A DNA stretch of 13,847 bases from CAXBYZ01 sp963980215 (GCA_963980215.1 CAXBYZ010000022.1:1-13847), one strand, 5' to 3'. Positions 1 through 6,341 are shown, counted from the stretch's first letter. Notes: a model not told the origin generated them from the sequence alone. Numbers and translations are program-made.

Positions 1-65
1 AAAAGATAACTCAGGGAACTAGTAAGAAAGAACTAGAGAAGTTTTTTGGGATGCAGGGGAAGTGA
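1..65 (+). CDS. C-terminal tail of an upstream gene (5' partial)
   Basis: From base 3 one frame is open to a TGA at 63-65 and encodes about 20 residues ending in KKELEKFFGMQGK. The charged, Lys-rich end looks like an ordinary soluble-protein C-terminus and lies on the same strand as most neighbours. The stretch is too short for a family call. The stop codon is the first triplet of a perfect palindrome (63-83). The other two forward frames stop within the first 25 bases, which supports this frame. Confidence 0.4.
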   Translation, partial: KITQGTSKKELEKFFGMQGK

Positions 66-83
66 CAAGGATAATCCTTGTCA
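63..83. repeat. Perfect 10-1-10 palindrome over a stop codon
   Basis: The arm TGACAAGGAT is followed by one A and then its exact reverse complement ATCCTTGTCA. As RNA it would form an 8-bp stem (UGACAAGG/CCUUGUCA) with a 5-nt loop. No T-run follows, so it is not a classical intrinsic terminator. It could be a 3'-end-stabilising hairpin, a protein site, or a member of the short palindromes seen inside other genes here (1651-1673, 6048-6068). Confidence 0.6.
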
Positions 84-121
84 GTGAGAATTTATGAAGA
101 AAAAGGGGAGAGGGATGAACA

Positions 122-340
122 CTAGGTAGTAGTAGGATCTTTTTTTCTAATGCAGTTACCAGACGATCGATTGGTAGCACATTGTTCTTCTGAGATAGGA
201 CTTGGACGGACTTTACTATTTGAAGTACTTATCCACACTCCTCCTTTTTTTTTACAAGCACTGCTTGGGTCAATTATTACTTCAATACACTTATTGTATG
301 GGCCTATTGGGAAACTACACATTTTATTTTCTTTGGCCAT
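122..340 (-). CDS. Small Cys-rich hypothetical protein
   Basis: This is a 72-residue open frame from ATG (340-338) to TAG. It has five cysteines (residues 8, 18, 29, 54 and 63) and a CKKKGGVW segment at 29-36, reminiscent of small disulfide- or metal-stabilised modules. No signal peptide or membrane segment is visible. Support for a real gene comes from an upstream TTGACA, 16 nt, TAAGAT promoter whose start would fall on the ATG, and from the protein-like composition of this frame. The overlapping + strand frame is a hydrophobic shadow. It is divergent from the P-type ATPase operon. I do not recognise the family. Confidence 0.55.
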   Translation of the reverse strand: MAKENKMCSFPIGPYNKCIEVIIDPSSACKKKGGVWISTSNSKVRPSPISEEQCATNRSSGNCIRKKDPTTT

Positions 341-347
341 AAATTGT

Positions 348-375
348 ATCTTATAGTAATTTTTAAATTTGTCAA
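348..375 (-). promoter_or_regulatory. Promoter of the small Cys-rich gene (predicted leaderless)
   Basis: On the minus strand a perfect TTGACA (complement of 370-375) is separated by 16 nt from TAAGAT (complement of 348-353). Seven bases then lead to the ATG at 340, so transcription would start at or beside the A of the start codon. The -10 matches the consensus at four of six positions. Confidence 0.5.
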
Positions 376-398
376 GGTGGACTAGGGAAATGGGATCG

Positions 399-407
399 TG
401 ATAGCAT
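399..407 (+). promoter_or_regulatory. Extended -10 promoter of the cation ATPase operon
   Basis: TGATAGCAT fits the extended -10 form TGnTAnnAT. Its last base is 6 nt before the ATG at 414, so the predicted start is the first base of the start codon. A weak -35 (TGGACT, 378-383) lies 18 nt upstream. A short GAGG lies only 2 nt from the ATG, too close for a normal ribosome site. Confidence 0.4.
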
Positions 408-413
408 GAGGGT

Positions 414-2972
414 ATGACTTTGCAAGGTTTAAGTGAAAAACAAGCTAAAGAGAGGTTAAAGAAGTTTGGAGAGAATAAATTAAAGGCGAAGAAGTCAGTC
501 AGCTGGTTTATGGTTTTGGTTGATCAGTTTAAGTCACCCTTGATATATATTCTTGTGATGGCTTCGGGGATAACCTTGGCTTTGGGAGATTTGGTAGATG
601 CGGGGGTGATTGGAGCGGCGGTGGTGTTGAATACTATTTTAGGATTCTACCAAGAGATGAAAGCTGAGAAGAGTTTGGAGGCTTTATCTTCGATGTTGTC
701 TCCTAAAGCCAAAGTGATCCGAGACGGGGAGAGGCAGTTGATTGATGCTAAAGAAGTAGTGCCTGGGGATATTTGTGTTTTGGAACTAGGTGAGAGTGTG
801 CCGGCCGATGGGGAATTGCTTAATTCAGATTCTTTGAGCGTGAGCGAAGCGGTCTTGACAGGTGAGAGTGTGCCGGTGAGTAAGAATGCGGGTTTTAATA
901 CTGAAGGTTCCGAACCGTCTTTCGCTTCGCTGCAGACCGCTGATGGTTCGGAACCAACGAGGCTTGGAAGAACGGACCTTTTATATATGGGAACGACTGT
1001 AAGTAGTGGAATTGGCCAGATGAGGGTGGTGAAGACTGGGCAGGAAACTGAAGTAGGGAAGATAGCTGAGAAACTAACGGAAACCAAAGAAGAGAAAACA
1101 CCTTTGCAAAAACAGATTGGCAAGTTTAGTAAGAAGTTAGCCATAATGGTGGGAGTGATCTCTTTAATAATTCTGGTAGTTGGTTTGGCGGCGGGGGATC
1201 CATTTGTGGAGATATTTACCACAGCTGTAGCGGTGGCTGTTTCAGCTATCCCTGAAGGTTTGGCAGTGTCTTTGACGGTGATTCTGGCGATCGGGATGCA
1301 GAGAATTTTTAAGAAGAAAGCTTTGGTAAGAAAGTTAATGGCGGCGGAAACACTAGGGAGTGTGACGGTGATATGTAGTGATAAAACAGGAACTTTAACT
1401 GAAGGGAAAATGAGGGTGGTGAAAGCAGTAACTGGAGAAGGAGAAGAGAAAGAGCAAGTTTTGGCTCGGTCGATAGTGCTTTGTAATGATATGCGGGATC
1501 CTTTGGAAATTGGAATGATGGATTGGCTTAAAGAAGTCAAGATTAAAGAAATGAAGGAAACGGTGGCGGAGATAACAGAAAACTTTCCTCGATTAGACGA
1601 GATTCCTTTTGATCCACATTTTAAATATATTGCGACTCTTCATAAAGATAAATCACACCTTAGAGGTGTGATTGCGAAAAAGAAGAATTTGTTGTTGGTG
1701 TCTGGAGCACCTGAAGTGATGATTGAGAGAAGTAATTTGAGTGATAAGGATAAAGAAGAGTGGCTGAATAAATTTAAGAAAGAAGGGGAAAAGGGGTATA
1801 GATTAGTAGGGTTTGGGTACAAGAAGATGAAGAGAGGGAGTGCAGATAAAGTGACGGATAAGGATGTGAGTGAACTAGAGTTCACTGGCTATTTGTTGTT
1901 TGAAGATCCAGTGAGAGTGAATGTAAAGGAAGCTTTGAGAGAGGCTAAGAAGGCGGGAATACAAGTGAAGGTGATTACTGGGGATTACTTGGAGACAGCT
2001 AAGGCAGTTTTGAGTGAGCTTGAGCTTGATTGTAGGGTGGCTATGGAAGGCTATGAGCTAGAAAAAATTAGCGATGAAGAGCTACAAAAAAAGATAGGTG
2101 AAGTGACTTTATTTGCTCGAACTAATCCAGCTCAAAAACTAAGAATAGTTCAGGCTTTGCAGAAGAATGGGGAAGTGGTGGCAATGACTGGTGATGGAGT
2201 CAATGATGCTCCGGCGGTGAAACAAGCAGATATTGGGATTGTGGTAGAGGATGCTTCGGCAGTGGCTAAAGAGACGGCGGACATGATTTTGCTGGATTCT
2301 AATTTTGAGACGATTGTGGATGCTATAGAGGAAGGTAGGGGAATTTTTGTTAACTTAAAGAAGATAATTTTGTATTTATTATCTGATGCTTTTGCGGAAG
2401 TGATCTTGGTTCTAGGTTCGATGCTGATGGGACTACCTTTGCCAATTACGGCAGCTCAAATTTTGTGGATTAACTTGGTTGATGATGGTTTGCCGGACTT
2501 TGCTTTGACTTTGGAGCCTAAGCCAAGTGATCTCATGCAACATAAACCCGAGGGTCATGACAGGAAGCTGATGGATGGTGAAGTGAAGGTGTTGATAGGA
2601 CTGGTGTCGTCGGCAAGTGGGTTTTTGAGTTTAGGATTATTTTATATTTACTGGAAAGTAACTGGGGATTTGACTTTAGCTAGGATGGTTGCTTTTACAA
2701 CCTTGGCTGTATCTACCTTGCTGTATGTGTTTTCGTGTAAGAGCTTGCAGAAACCGATTTGGCAAGAAAATTTGTTTAATAACCTGTGGTTAATTGGGGC
2801 GGTTTTGGTTGGATTTTCGTTTCAGTTGATGGCCTTATATGTACCGGGATTGCAAAAAATACTTAGCACTCAAGCTTTGGGAATAAGAGAGTGGTTGGTA
2901 GTGGGAGTGATAAGTGGCTTGGTAATTGCGATGATTGAAGGAGTAAAGTTTGTATATAATAAAAAGTCATGA
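414..2972 (+). CDS. Cation-translocating P-type ATPase (P2, Ca2+-like)
   Basis: An 852-residue inner-membrane ion pump. In order it shows a cation-ATPase N-terminal region (GLSEKQAKERL, from residue 5), an actuator domain with TGES (149-152), M4 with PEGL (280-283), the phosphorylation motif CSDKTGTLT (321-329, Asp323), a nucleotide domain, the hinge MTGDGVNDAP (591-600) and C-terminal membrane helices. By recalled alignment with SERCA, the cation ligands E281, E662, N687 and D691 are kept, while the N768 position is Ala659 and T799 is Asp690, so Ca2+ specificity is probable but unproven. The usual KGAPE reads SGAPE (430-434). Two palindromic stretches sit in the frame, one in the actuator region (residues 165-181) and one in the nucleotide domain. 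The stop overlaps the downstream exchanger start by 4 nt, implying one operon for cation efflux. Confidence 0.95.
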   Translation: MTLQGLSEKQAKERLKKFGENKLKAKKSVSWFMVLVDQFKSPLIYILVMASGITLALGDLVDAGVIGAAVVLNTILGFYQEMKAEKSLEALSSMLSPKAKVIRDGERQLIDAKEVVPGDICVLELGESVPADGELLNSDSLSVSEAVLTGESVPVSKNAGFNTEGSEPSFASLQTADGSEPTRLGRTDLLYMGTTVSSGIGQMRVVKTGQETEVGKIAEKLTETKEEKTPLQKQIGKFSKKLAIMVGVISLIILVVGLAAGDPFVEIFTTAVAVAVSAIPEGLAVSLTVILAIGMQRIFKKKALVRKLMAAETLGSVTVICSDKTGTLTEGKMRVVKAVTGEGEEKEQVLARSIVLCNDMRDPLEIGMMDWLKEVKIKEMKETVAEITENFPRLDEIPFDPHFKYIATLHKDKSHLRGVIAKKKNLLLVSGAPEVMIERSNLSDKDKEEWLNKFKKEGEKGYRLVGFGYKKMKRGSADKVTDKDVSELEFTGYLLFEDPVRVNVKEALREAKKAGIQVKVITGDYLETAKAVLSELELDCRVAMEGYELEKISDEELQKKIGEVTLFARTNPAQKLRIVQALQKNGEVVAMTGDGVNDAPAVKQADIGIVVEDASAVAKETADMILLDSNFETIVDAIEEGRGIFVNLKKIILYLLSDAFAEVILVLGSMLMGLPLPITAAQILWINLVDDGLPDFALTLEPKPSDLMQHKPEGHDRKLMDGEVKVLIGLVSSASGFLSLGLFYIYWKVTGDLTLARMVAFTTLAVSTLLYVFSCKSLQKPIWQENLFNNLWLIGAVLVGFSFQLMALYVPGLQKILSTQALGIREWLVVGVISGLVIAMIEGVKFVYNKKS
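906..955. repeat. Palindrome pair inserted in the ATPase actuator domain
   Basis: GGTTCCGAACC (906-916) and GGTTCGGAACC (945-955) are exact reverse complements, and each is itself a 5-1-5 palindrome. Both are read in the same frame as Gly-Ser-Glu-Pro, so the 50-bp unit encodes GSEP, nine residues, then GSEP. It lies in the loop between TGESVPV and YMGT, which seems longer than in typical P2 ATPases. A related GGTTCGGAACC is the core of the palindrome at 6048-6068. Confidence 0.65.
1651..1673. repeat. Perfect 10-3-10 palindrome in the ATPase nucleotide domain
   Basis: AATCACACCT, a TAG spacer (not in frame), then AGGTGTGATT, the exact reverse complement. It encodes roughly SHLRGVI in the loop before NLLLVSGAPE, where related ATPases usually have a short turn. 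It may be a small in-frame insertion. A single palindrome of this size could arise by chance. Confidence 0.5.
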
Positions 2973-3946
2973 TTATTGTTTACTTACTACTTTTAGCTGG
3001 ATTTTCGGCACTCTTGATTAAGTCAACGGATATATTAACTGACTCTTTGCAAGAAATTTCGAAACTTACCAAGGTGGGGAAGTTTGCGATCACTTCATTA
3101 CTATTGGCTTTTGCGACCAGTATTCCTGAATTGGTAGTGGGTGTGACGGCCGCTTTGGAAGGGAGGCCTAACTTGGCCCTAGGAGTGGTGTTAGGCTCGA
3201 ATATTGCGGATATTTCTTTGGTAATTGGCGGAGCGGCGGTGATTAGTGGAACCTTTAGCGTGGCTGGAGAGTTTTTAAAGATTGATATTTTTAGCGTGTT
3301 TTTGGCGGGGGCGATGCCCTTGATGCTTCTTTTGGATGGGGATTTGTCTCGGGTGGATGGGGTGATTTTGCTACTAGTTTACTTGATGTATAACTATGGC
3401 TTGTTGAGTAGTAGAAAGAAAAGACCTGAAGATGGAAAGAGTAGATTATTGACGATGGGACTGACAAAAACCTTTAATAAAAAAATGAATAAGTGGTTGG
3501 CGTGGTTGTTTTTGGGAGCGGCGATGTTGATGTTTAGTGCGGATATGATTGTGAAGGTGGGGTCGAGTTTAGCTGAGGTAATGGGGGTGCCGGTGTTTTT
3601 GGTGGGACTTTTCTTGGTGGCTATTGGAACTAGTTTGCCGGAATTGTCTTTTGAGATAAAAGCGATTAAGAAAAAACAGGCTGGAATGGCTTTGGGGGAT
3701 TTGTTTGGGAGCGTGGTGGCAAACTCAACTTTGGTATTGGGGGTAGTGAGTTTGATTAGCCCGATTAAGTTGGTAAATGGTTTGAGTGAGTACTTGTTGG
3801 CTGCGGCGGCGTTTGGGGTGTTGTTTTTGTTGTTTTGGTATATGGTGAGGACTAAGAGAAAGTTGGAGAGGTGGGAAGGGGTAGTGCTTTTGGTGTCGTA
3901 TGTTTTGTTTATCTTGGCGGAGTGGTGGGGTAGGTACTGTACATGA
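2969..3946 (+). CDS. CaCA-family sodium/calcium-type exchanger
   Basis: A 325-residue membrane protein with two homologous halves, each carrying an alpha-repeat: FATSIPELVVG with GSNIAD (about residues 48-81) and IGTSLPELSF with GSVVANS (about 219-253). These are the ion-binding signatures of the cation/Ca2+ exchanger superfamily, which swaps Ca2+ for Na+ or H+ across the membrane. About ten hydrophobic segments are visible, with a charged central loop near residues 148-175. The ATG overlaps the ATPase stop (ATGA), so translation is probably coupled. Pairing an ATP-driven pump with an exchanger suggests a Ca2+ (or Na+) homeostasis operon. The second repeat has Ser-Phe-Glu after PEL where a small residue is usual, so the exact ion is uncertain. 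Confidence 0.88.
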   Translation: MIIVYLLLLAGFSALLIKSTDILTDSLQEISKLTKVGKFAITSLLLAFATSIPELVVGVTAALEGRPNLALGVVLGSNIADISLVIGGAAVISGTFSVAGEFLKIDIFSVFLAGAMPLMLLLDGDLSRVDGVILLLVYLMYNYGLLSSRKKRPEDGKSRLLTMGLTKTFNKKMNKWLAWLFLGAAMLMFSADMIVKVGSSLAEVMGVPVFLVGLFLVAIGTSLPELSFEIKAIKKKQAGMALGDLFGSVVANSTLVLGVVSLISPIKLVNGLSEYLLAAAAFGVLFLLFWYMVRTKRKLERWEGVVLLVSYVLFILAEWWGRYCT

Positions 3947-3987
3947 TTGACATGATGTACAACGCATGATATACTTTTGTAGTATAT
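3938..3987. promoter_or_regulatory. Inverted-repeat operator region of the toxin-antitoxin operon
   Basis: Two inverted repeats bracket the promoter. TGTACAT (3938-3944) and ATGTACA (3955-3961), 10 nt apart, surround the -35. ATATACT (3969-3975) and AGTATAT (3981-3987), 5 nt apart, cover the -10 and the start codon. ACATGAT also repeats directly at 3941 and 3950, with GCATGAT at 3964. Antitoxins of the Phd/YefM family commonly repress their own promoter through such palindromes, so this is a likely autoregulatory site. Confidence 0.5.
3947..3975 (+). promoter_or_regulatory. Consensus promoter of the toxin-antitoxin operon
   Basis: A perfect TTGACA (3947-3952), a 17-nt spacer and TATACT (3970-3975), with the extended -10 TG at 3967-3968. 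The expected start is near 3982, giving a leader of about 4 nt before the ATG at 3986. This is among the strongest promoters in the window. Confidence 0.8.
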
Positions 3988-4249
3988 GACAACTTTAACT
4001 TTATCGGCTACGGAGGCGAGAAATCAGTTTTTTCCATTGTTAGACAGAATTGCTAGAGGGGAAATTAATGTATTAGTGAAGAAGATGGATACTAAAATTG
4101 AAGTGTTGATGGGTAGACCCAAGGCAAAGGTAAGTTTTACTAAGCTGGCAAGAGAAACCTACGGTTTATTAAAAGATGTGCCAGCAGGGGAGTTCAAGAG
4201 GTCGAAAGATAAGCAATTTTTGAATAAATTGAGAAAACAGTCATGGTAA
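3986..4249 (+). CDS. Phd/YefM-type antitoxin
   Basis: An 87-residue protein with the N-terminal pattern of the Phd/YefM family: LSATEARNQFFPLLDRIARG, then VLVKK and IEVLMG. In this family the N-terminal half folds into a DNA-binding dimer and the C-terminal tail wraps and blocks the toxin. The tail here is Lys-rich (KRSKDKQFLNKLRK). The gene starts almost at the predicted transcription start, without a ribosome site, and overlaps the PIN toxin by 7 nt, the classical antitoxin-first order. Antitoxin genes of this family often repress their own operon, and the palindromes upstream fit that. Base composition is more A-rich than the neighbouring housekeeping genes, as expected for a mobile module. 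Confidence 0.85.
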   Translation: MTTLTLSATEARNQFFPLLDRIARGEINVLVKKMDTKIEVLMGRPKAKVSFTKLARETYGLLKDVPAGEFKRSKDKQFLNKLRKQSW

Positions 4250-4635
4250 AAGTGGTAGTGGATACATCGATATTGATTGATCACTTGAGACAAAAAAGTG
4301 ATAAGTTTATTCGTTTAACTGAATTACAAGATGAAGGTAAGATAAAAATATTGATTCCACATATTGTGGTGACTGAGTTGTTTGTGGGTAAGTCGACGAA
4401 GAAAAAGAAGATAGAGAAGAGCTTAGATAAATTCTTAAGTGGATTTGAGTTGATGAAAATGAGCTATAGATCATCTAAAAAAGCGGGGGAGTTGATTAGG
4501 GAATATCCTAATATAAATGACGCCTATGATTTATTGATTGCGGCGATGGCTTTGGAGAACAAAGCTCATATTTTTACTTTGAATGTAAAGCATTTTAAAC
4601 CGATTAAAGGGTTGAAGTTGTATGAAAATAAATAA
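4243..4635 (+). CDS. PIN-domain toxin (VapC-like ribonuclease)
   Basis: A 130-residue PIN domain. Visible acidic active-site residues are Asp7 in VVVDTS, Glu45 in VVTELFVG, and Asp93 and Asp96 in INDAYDLLIAAMAL. The C-terminal strand reads FTLNVKHFKPIKGLKL, matching the usual T.N..HF...GL ending. PIN toxins are Mg2+-dependent ribonucleases, in VapC cases cleaving tRNA or rRNA, and are neutralised by the antitoxin encoded just upstream. The start codon lies inside the antitoxin's last codons, implying coupled translation. All key acidic residues are present, so the toxin is probably active. Calling it VapC is by domain; the antitoxin is Phd/YefM rather than VapB. Confidence 0.88.
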   Translation: MVKVVVDTSILIDHLRQKSDKFIRLTELQDEGKIKILIPHIVVTELFVGKSTKKKKIEKSLDKFLSGFELMKMSYRSSKKAGELIREYPNINDAYDLLIAAMALENKAHIFTLNVKHFKPIKGLKLYENK

Positions 4636-4668
4636 CAATAAACAAGTAAAGTGTAGAGGATTATGTAG

Positions 4669-4674
4669 TATTAT
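4669..4674 (+). promoter_or_regulatory. -10 box of ung (predicted leaderless)
   Basis: TATTAT matches the -10 consensus at five of six positions and ends 6 nt before the ung ATG at 4681, so the expected transcription start is the A of the ATG. No convincing -35 or ribosome site is visible. Confidence 0.4.
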
Positions 4675-4680
4675 GACTTT

Positions 4681-5370
4681 ATGGATGTGAGAATTGAACC
4701 AAGTTGGCGTGAAGAATTAAAAGAGGAGTTTGAGAAAGAGTATTTTAAGAAGTTAACTGAGGAGATTCGGGGTGAGTACTTGAAAGGAAAGGTGTTTCCG
4801 CCTCCTAACCAAATTTTTAGAGCTTTTGAGATGACACCTTTTGATAAAGTGAAAGTGGTGATATTGGGTCAGGATCCGTACCATGGAGATAATCAGGCTA
4901 ATGGGCTTTGTTTTGCGGTTTCTAAGGGGGTAAGACTGCCTCCGTCTTTGAAGAATATATATAAAGAGCTTGAGAGTGATTTGGGAATCAAACCTAAAGA
5001 GATGGGGGATTTGGAAGAGTGGGCCAAACAAGGAGTGCTACTTTTAAATGCGACTTTAACGGTGAAGGCTCATCAGGCTGGATCGCACCAAAAAAAGGGT
5101 TGGGAAGAGTTTACCGATGCGGCGATTAAAGTTTTGTCTTGTAAACGAGAGAAATTGGTGTTTATTTTGTGGGGTAACTATGCCCAGAAAAAAGGAGAAG
5201 TGATCGACACGACTAAAAATCATCTGATTCTAAAATCACCTCATCCTTCGCCATTTTCAGCCCACTCGGGTTTTTTTGGTTCGGCGCCGTTTAGTAAAAC
5301 TAATTTGTTTTTGGAGATGAACGGAGAAAAGGGGATAGATTGGGTGGGCATTCGCCCCCTAAATAAGTAA
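4681..5370 (+). CDS. ung: Uracil-DNA glycosylase (family 1)
   Basis: A 229-residue enzyme that excises uracil from DNA, starting base-excision repair. The water-activating motif GQDPYH is at 63-68 (catalytic Asp65), the uracil-binding region ANGLCFAV follows, LLLNATLTV is at 120-128, and the DNA-intercalating loop HPSPFSAHSGFFGS is at 188-201 (His188). FSKTN and IDW near the end match the normal family C-terminus. After IDW the protein reads VGIRPLNK, and those last residues and the TAA lie inside a structured repeat (5342-5412) that recurs at the end of the acylphosphatase gene. The catalytic core is complete, so it should be active. Start choice: the ATG at 4681 is preceded by a -10 box at leaderless distance. 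Confidence 0.97.
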   Translation: MDVRIEPSWREELKEEFEKEYFKKLTEEIRGEYLKGKVFPPPNQIFRAFEMTPFDKVKVVILGQDPYHGDNQANGLCFAVSKGVRLPPSLKNIYKELESDLGIKPKEMGDLEEWAKQGVLLLNATLTVKAHQAGSHQKKGWEEFTDAAIKVLSCKREKLVFILWGNYAQKKGEVIDTTKNHLILKSPHPSPFSAHSGFFGSAPFSKTNLFLEMNGEKGIDWVGIRPLNK

Positions 5371-5412
5371 TTTACTTGAGTAGAGGATATTCATCCTCTA
5401 CAGCTATTAATA
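5342..5412 (+). repeat. Structured 3'-end repeat, copy A
   Basis: It contains three hairpins in series: GGGC-ATTC-GCCC (5346-5357), AAGTAA/TTACTT (5365-5377, over the ung stop), and a 9-bp stem GTAGAGGAT/ATCCTCTAC with an ATTC loop (5380-5401), then GCTATTAATA (5403-5412). Copy B at 9484-9556 has the same order, an identical 38-nt length from CTTGAGT to TTAATA, and compensatory changes in the third stem. Each copy encodes the end of the preceding protein in the same frame (GIRPL here, GVRLL in B). Confidence 0.75.
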
Positions 5413-5414
5413 GA

Positions 5415-5445
5415 TATGATAGTATGAGTATAAATAAGGAGGTGA
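5415..5445 (+). promoter_or_regulatory. -10 box and strong ribosome site of the DUF4870-like gene
   Basis: TATGAT (5415-5420) predicts a start near 5427. AGGAGGTGA (5437-5445) is a nearly perfect Shine-Dalgarno sequence, 8 nt before the ATG at 5454. This contrasts with the leaderless starts common elsewhere here. The -35 region would fall on the last hairpin of repeat copy A and matches poorly. Confidence 0.55.
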
Positions 5446-5453
5446 GTTGAATT

Positions 5454-5810
5454 ATGGCAACAAAAAAAGTGGTAAAAAAAGAGGCAGTTAAGGCTGTGGC
5501 TTTTGGTTTAACCGTCAACACGGCTAGTGCTCTTTGTTATGTGTTTGGCTGGGTATCTGGTTTAGTTTTTTTATTGGCTGAGAAAGACAATAAAACCATC
5601 AGATTCCACGCTATGCAATCTTTGATGTTTTTTGCTGGGCTAACCGTGATTGGTTTTGTGCCGGTAATTGGTTGGTTGTTATCTCCCTTTGTGATGATAG
5701 CTGGCTTTATTTTCTGGTTGATGAGCGTTTATAAGGCTTACAATGGAGAAATGTTTGAGTTACCGGTAGTCGGTAAGATGGCAAAGAAACAATTAGAGAA
5801 AATGAAGTAA
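5454..5810 (+). CDS. DUF4870-like small membrane protein
   Basis: A 118-residue protein with a Lys-rich cytoplasmic N-terminus, then three hydrophobic segments at about residues 20-42, 58-76 and 78-96. The pattern LCYVFGWVSGLVFLLAEKDNKTIRFHAMQSL is cut here to its key parts: a helix ending in EKDN, then IRFHAMQSL. It is typical of the DUF4870/Tic20-like family, and the closing YKAYNGEMFELPVVGKMA also fits. The function of the family is not established. It has the best ribosome site in the window and is followed after 3 nt by pth, so the two may be cotranscribed. Confidence 0.75.
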   Translation: MATKKVVKKEAVKAVAFGLTVNTASALCYVFGWVSGLVFLLAEKDNKTIRFHAMQSLMFFAGLTVIGFVPVIGWLLSPFVMIAGFIFWLMSVYKAYNGEMFELPVVGKMAKKQLEKMK

Positions 5811-5813
5811 CCT

Positions 5814-6341
5814 ATGAAGCTGGTAGTGGGGTTAGGTAACCCCGGAACAAGGTATGCTAATACCCGGCATAATGTGGGGGTTTTGGTGGTGGAAAAGTTA
5901 TTGGGTGATGGCGAGTGGAAAGTGAGTAAGAGTACGGGGGCGTTGATAGCTTGGATGAATGATGAGGTGGAGTTGGTAAAACCTCAAGGGTTTATGAATA
6001 AGTCTGGGATAACGGTGCAGGGGGTTTTTAGGAAACATCAGGGAAAATTCCAGGTTCGGAACCTGGAAAATATGTGGGTGGTGCATGATGATTTGGATAT
6101 TGAACTGGGGAAATATAAGATAACTTTTGGAAAGGGACCGAAGGTACATAATGGCTTGAAGAGTATTTATGAGCAGATTGGAGTAAAAGATTTTTGGCAT
6201 GTAAGAGTGGGGATAGATAATGGATTGTTTCGGGAGAGTGGGGAAGGCTATGTGTTGTCTAGCTTTAAACCGGAAGAGAAAAAGATTATTGATAAAGTTA
6301 TTGAAAAAATAGTGGAGGAACTAATAAATGTACTCGCTTGA
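5814..6341 (+). CDS. pth: Peptidyl-tRNA hydrolase
   Basis: A 175-residue enzyme that recycles peptidyl-tRNA dropped by stalled ribosomes. Conserved motifs are VGLGNPG (5-11), TRHNVG with catalytic His19, the MNKSG loop (61-65), VVHDDLD (89-95, catalytic Asp92) and HNGL (112-115). The family's glycine-rich GGHGGHNG reads GKGPKVHNG here, a divergence in a tRNA-contact loop. A 21-bp perfect palindrome (6048-6068) falls exactly on seven codons, FQVRNLE (79-85), just before the catalytic Asp strand; without it the spacing resembles other Pth proteins. The start lies 3 nt after the previous stop with no ribosome site, and the end overlaps the transporter gene by 14 nt. Confidence 0.95.
   Translation: MKLVVGLGNPGTRYANTRHNVGVLVVEKLLGDGEWKVSKSTGALIAWMNDEVELVKPQGFMNKSGITVQGVFRKHQGKFQVRNLENMWVVHDDLDIELGKYKITFGKGPKVHNGLKSIYEQIGVKDFWHVRVGIDNGLFRESGEGYVLSSFKPEEKKIIDKVIEKIVEELINVLA
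6048..6068. repeat. Perfect 10-1-10 palindrome inside pth, exactly seven codons
   Basis: TTCCAGGTTC, one G, then GAACCTGGAA, the exact reverse complement. Its start and end coincide with codon boundaries (residues 79-85). Its core GGTTCGGAACC is identical to the right half of the pair at 945-955 in the ATPase gene. It looks like a small palindromic insertion that kept the frame. Confidence 0.65.

Noticed and set aside
150..356. + strand open frame of 68 codons opposite the small Cys-rich gene
   Set aside because: Hydrophobic and of odd composition, with no promoter or ribosome site; the minus-strand frame has a promoter and is more protein-like.
647..1540. 297-codon minus-strand open frame inside the ATPase gene
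   Set aside because: The opposite strand of a clearly conserved P-type ATPase; Ser/Thr-rich with no motifs, a shadow caused by the skewed composition.
1869..1886. 8-2-8 palindrome AGTGAACT/AGTTCACT in the ATPase
   Set aside because: It encodes a normal family segment (SELEFT before GYLLFEDP) with no length change, and 8-bp arms are expected by chance in a window this long.
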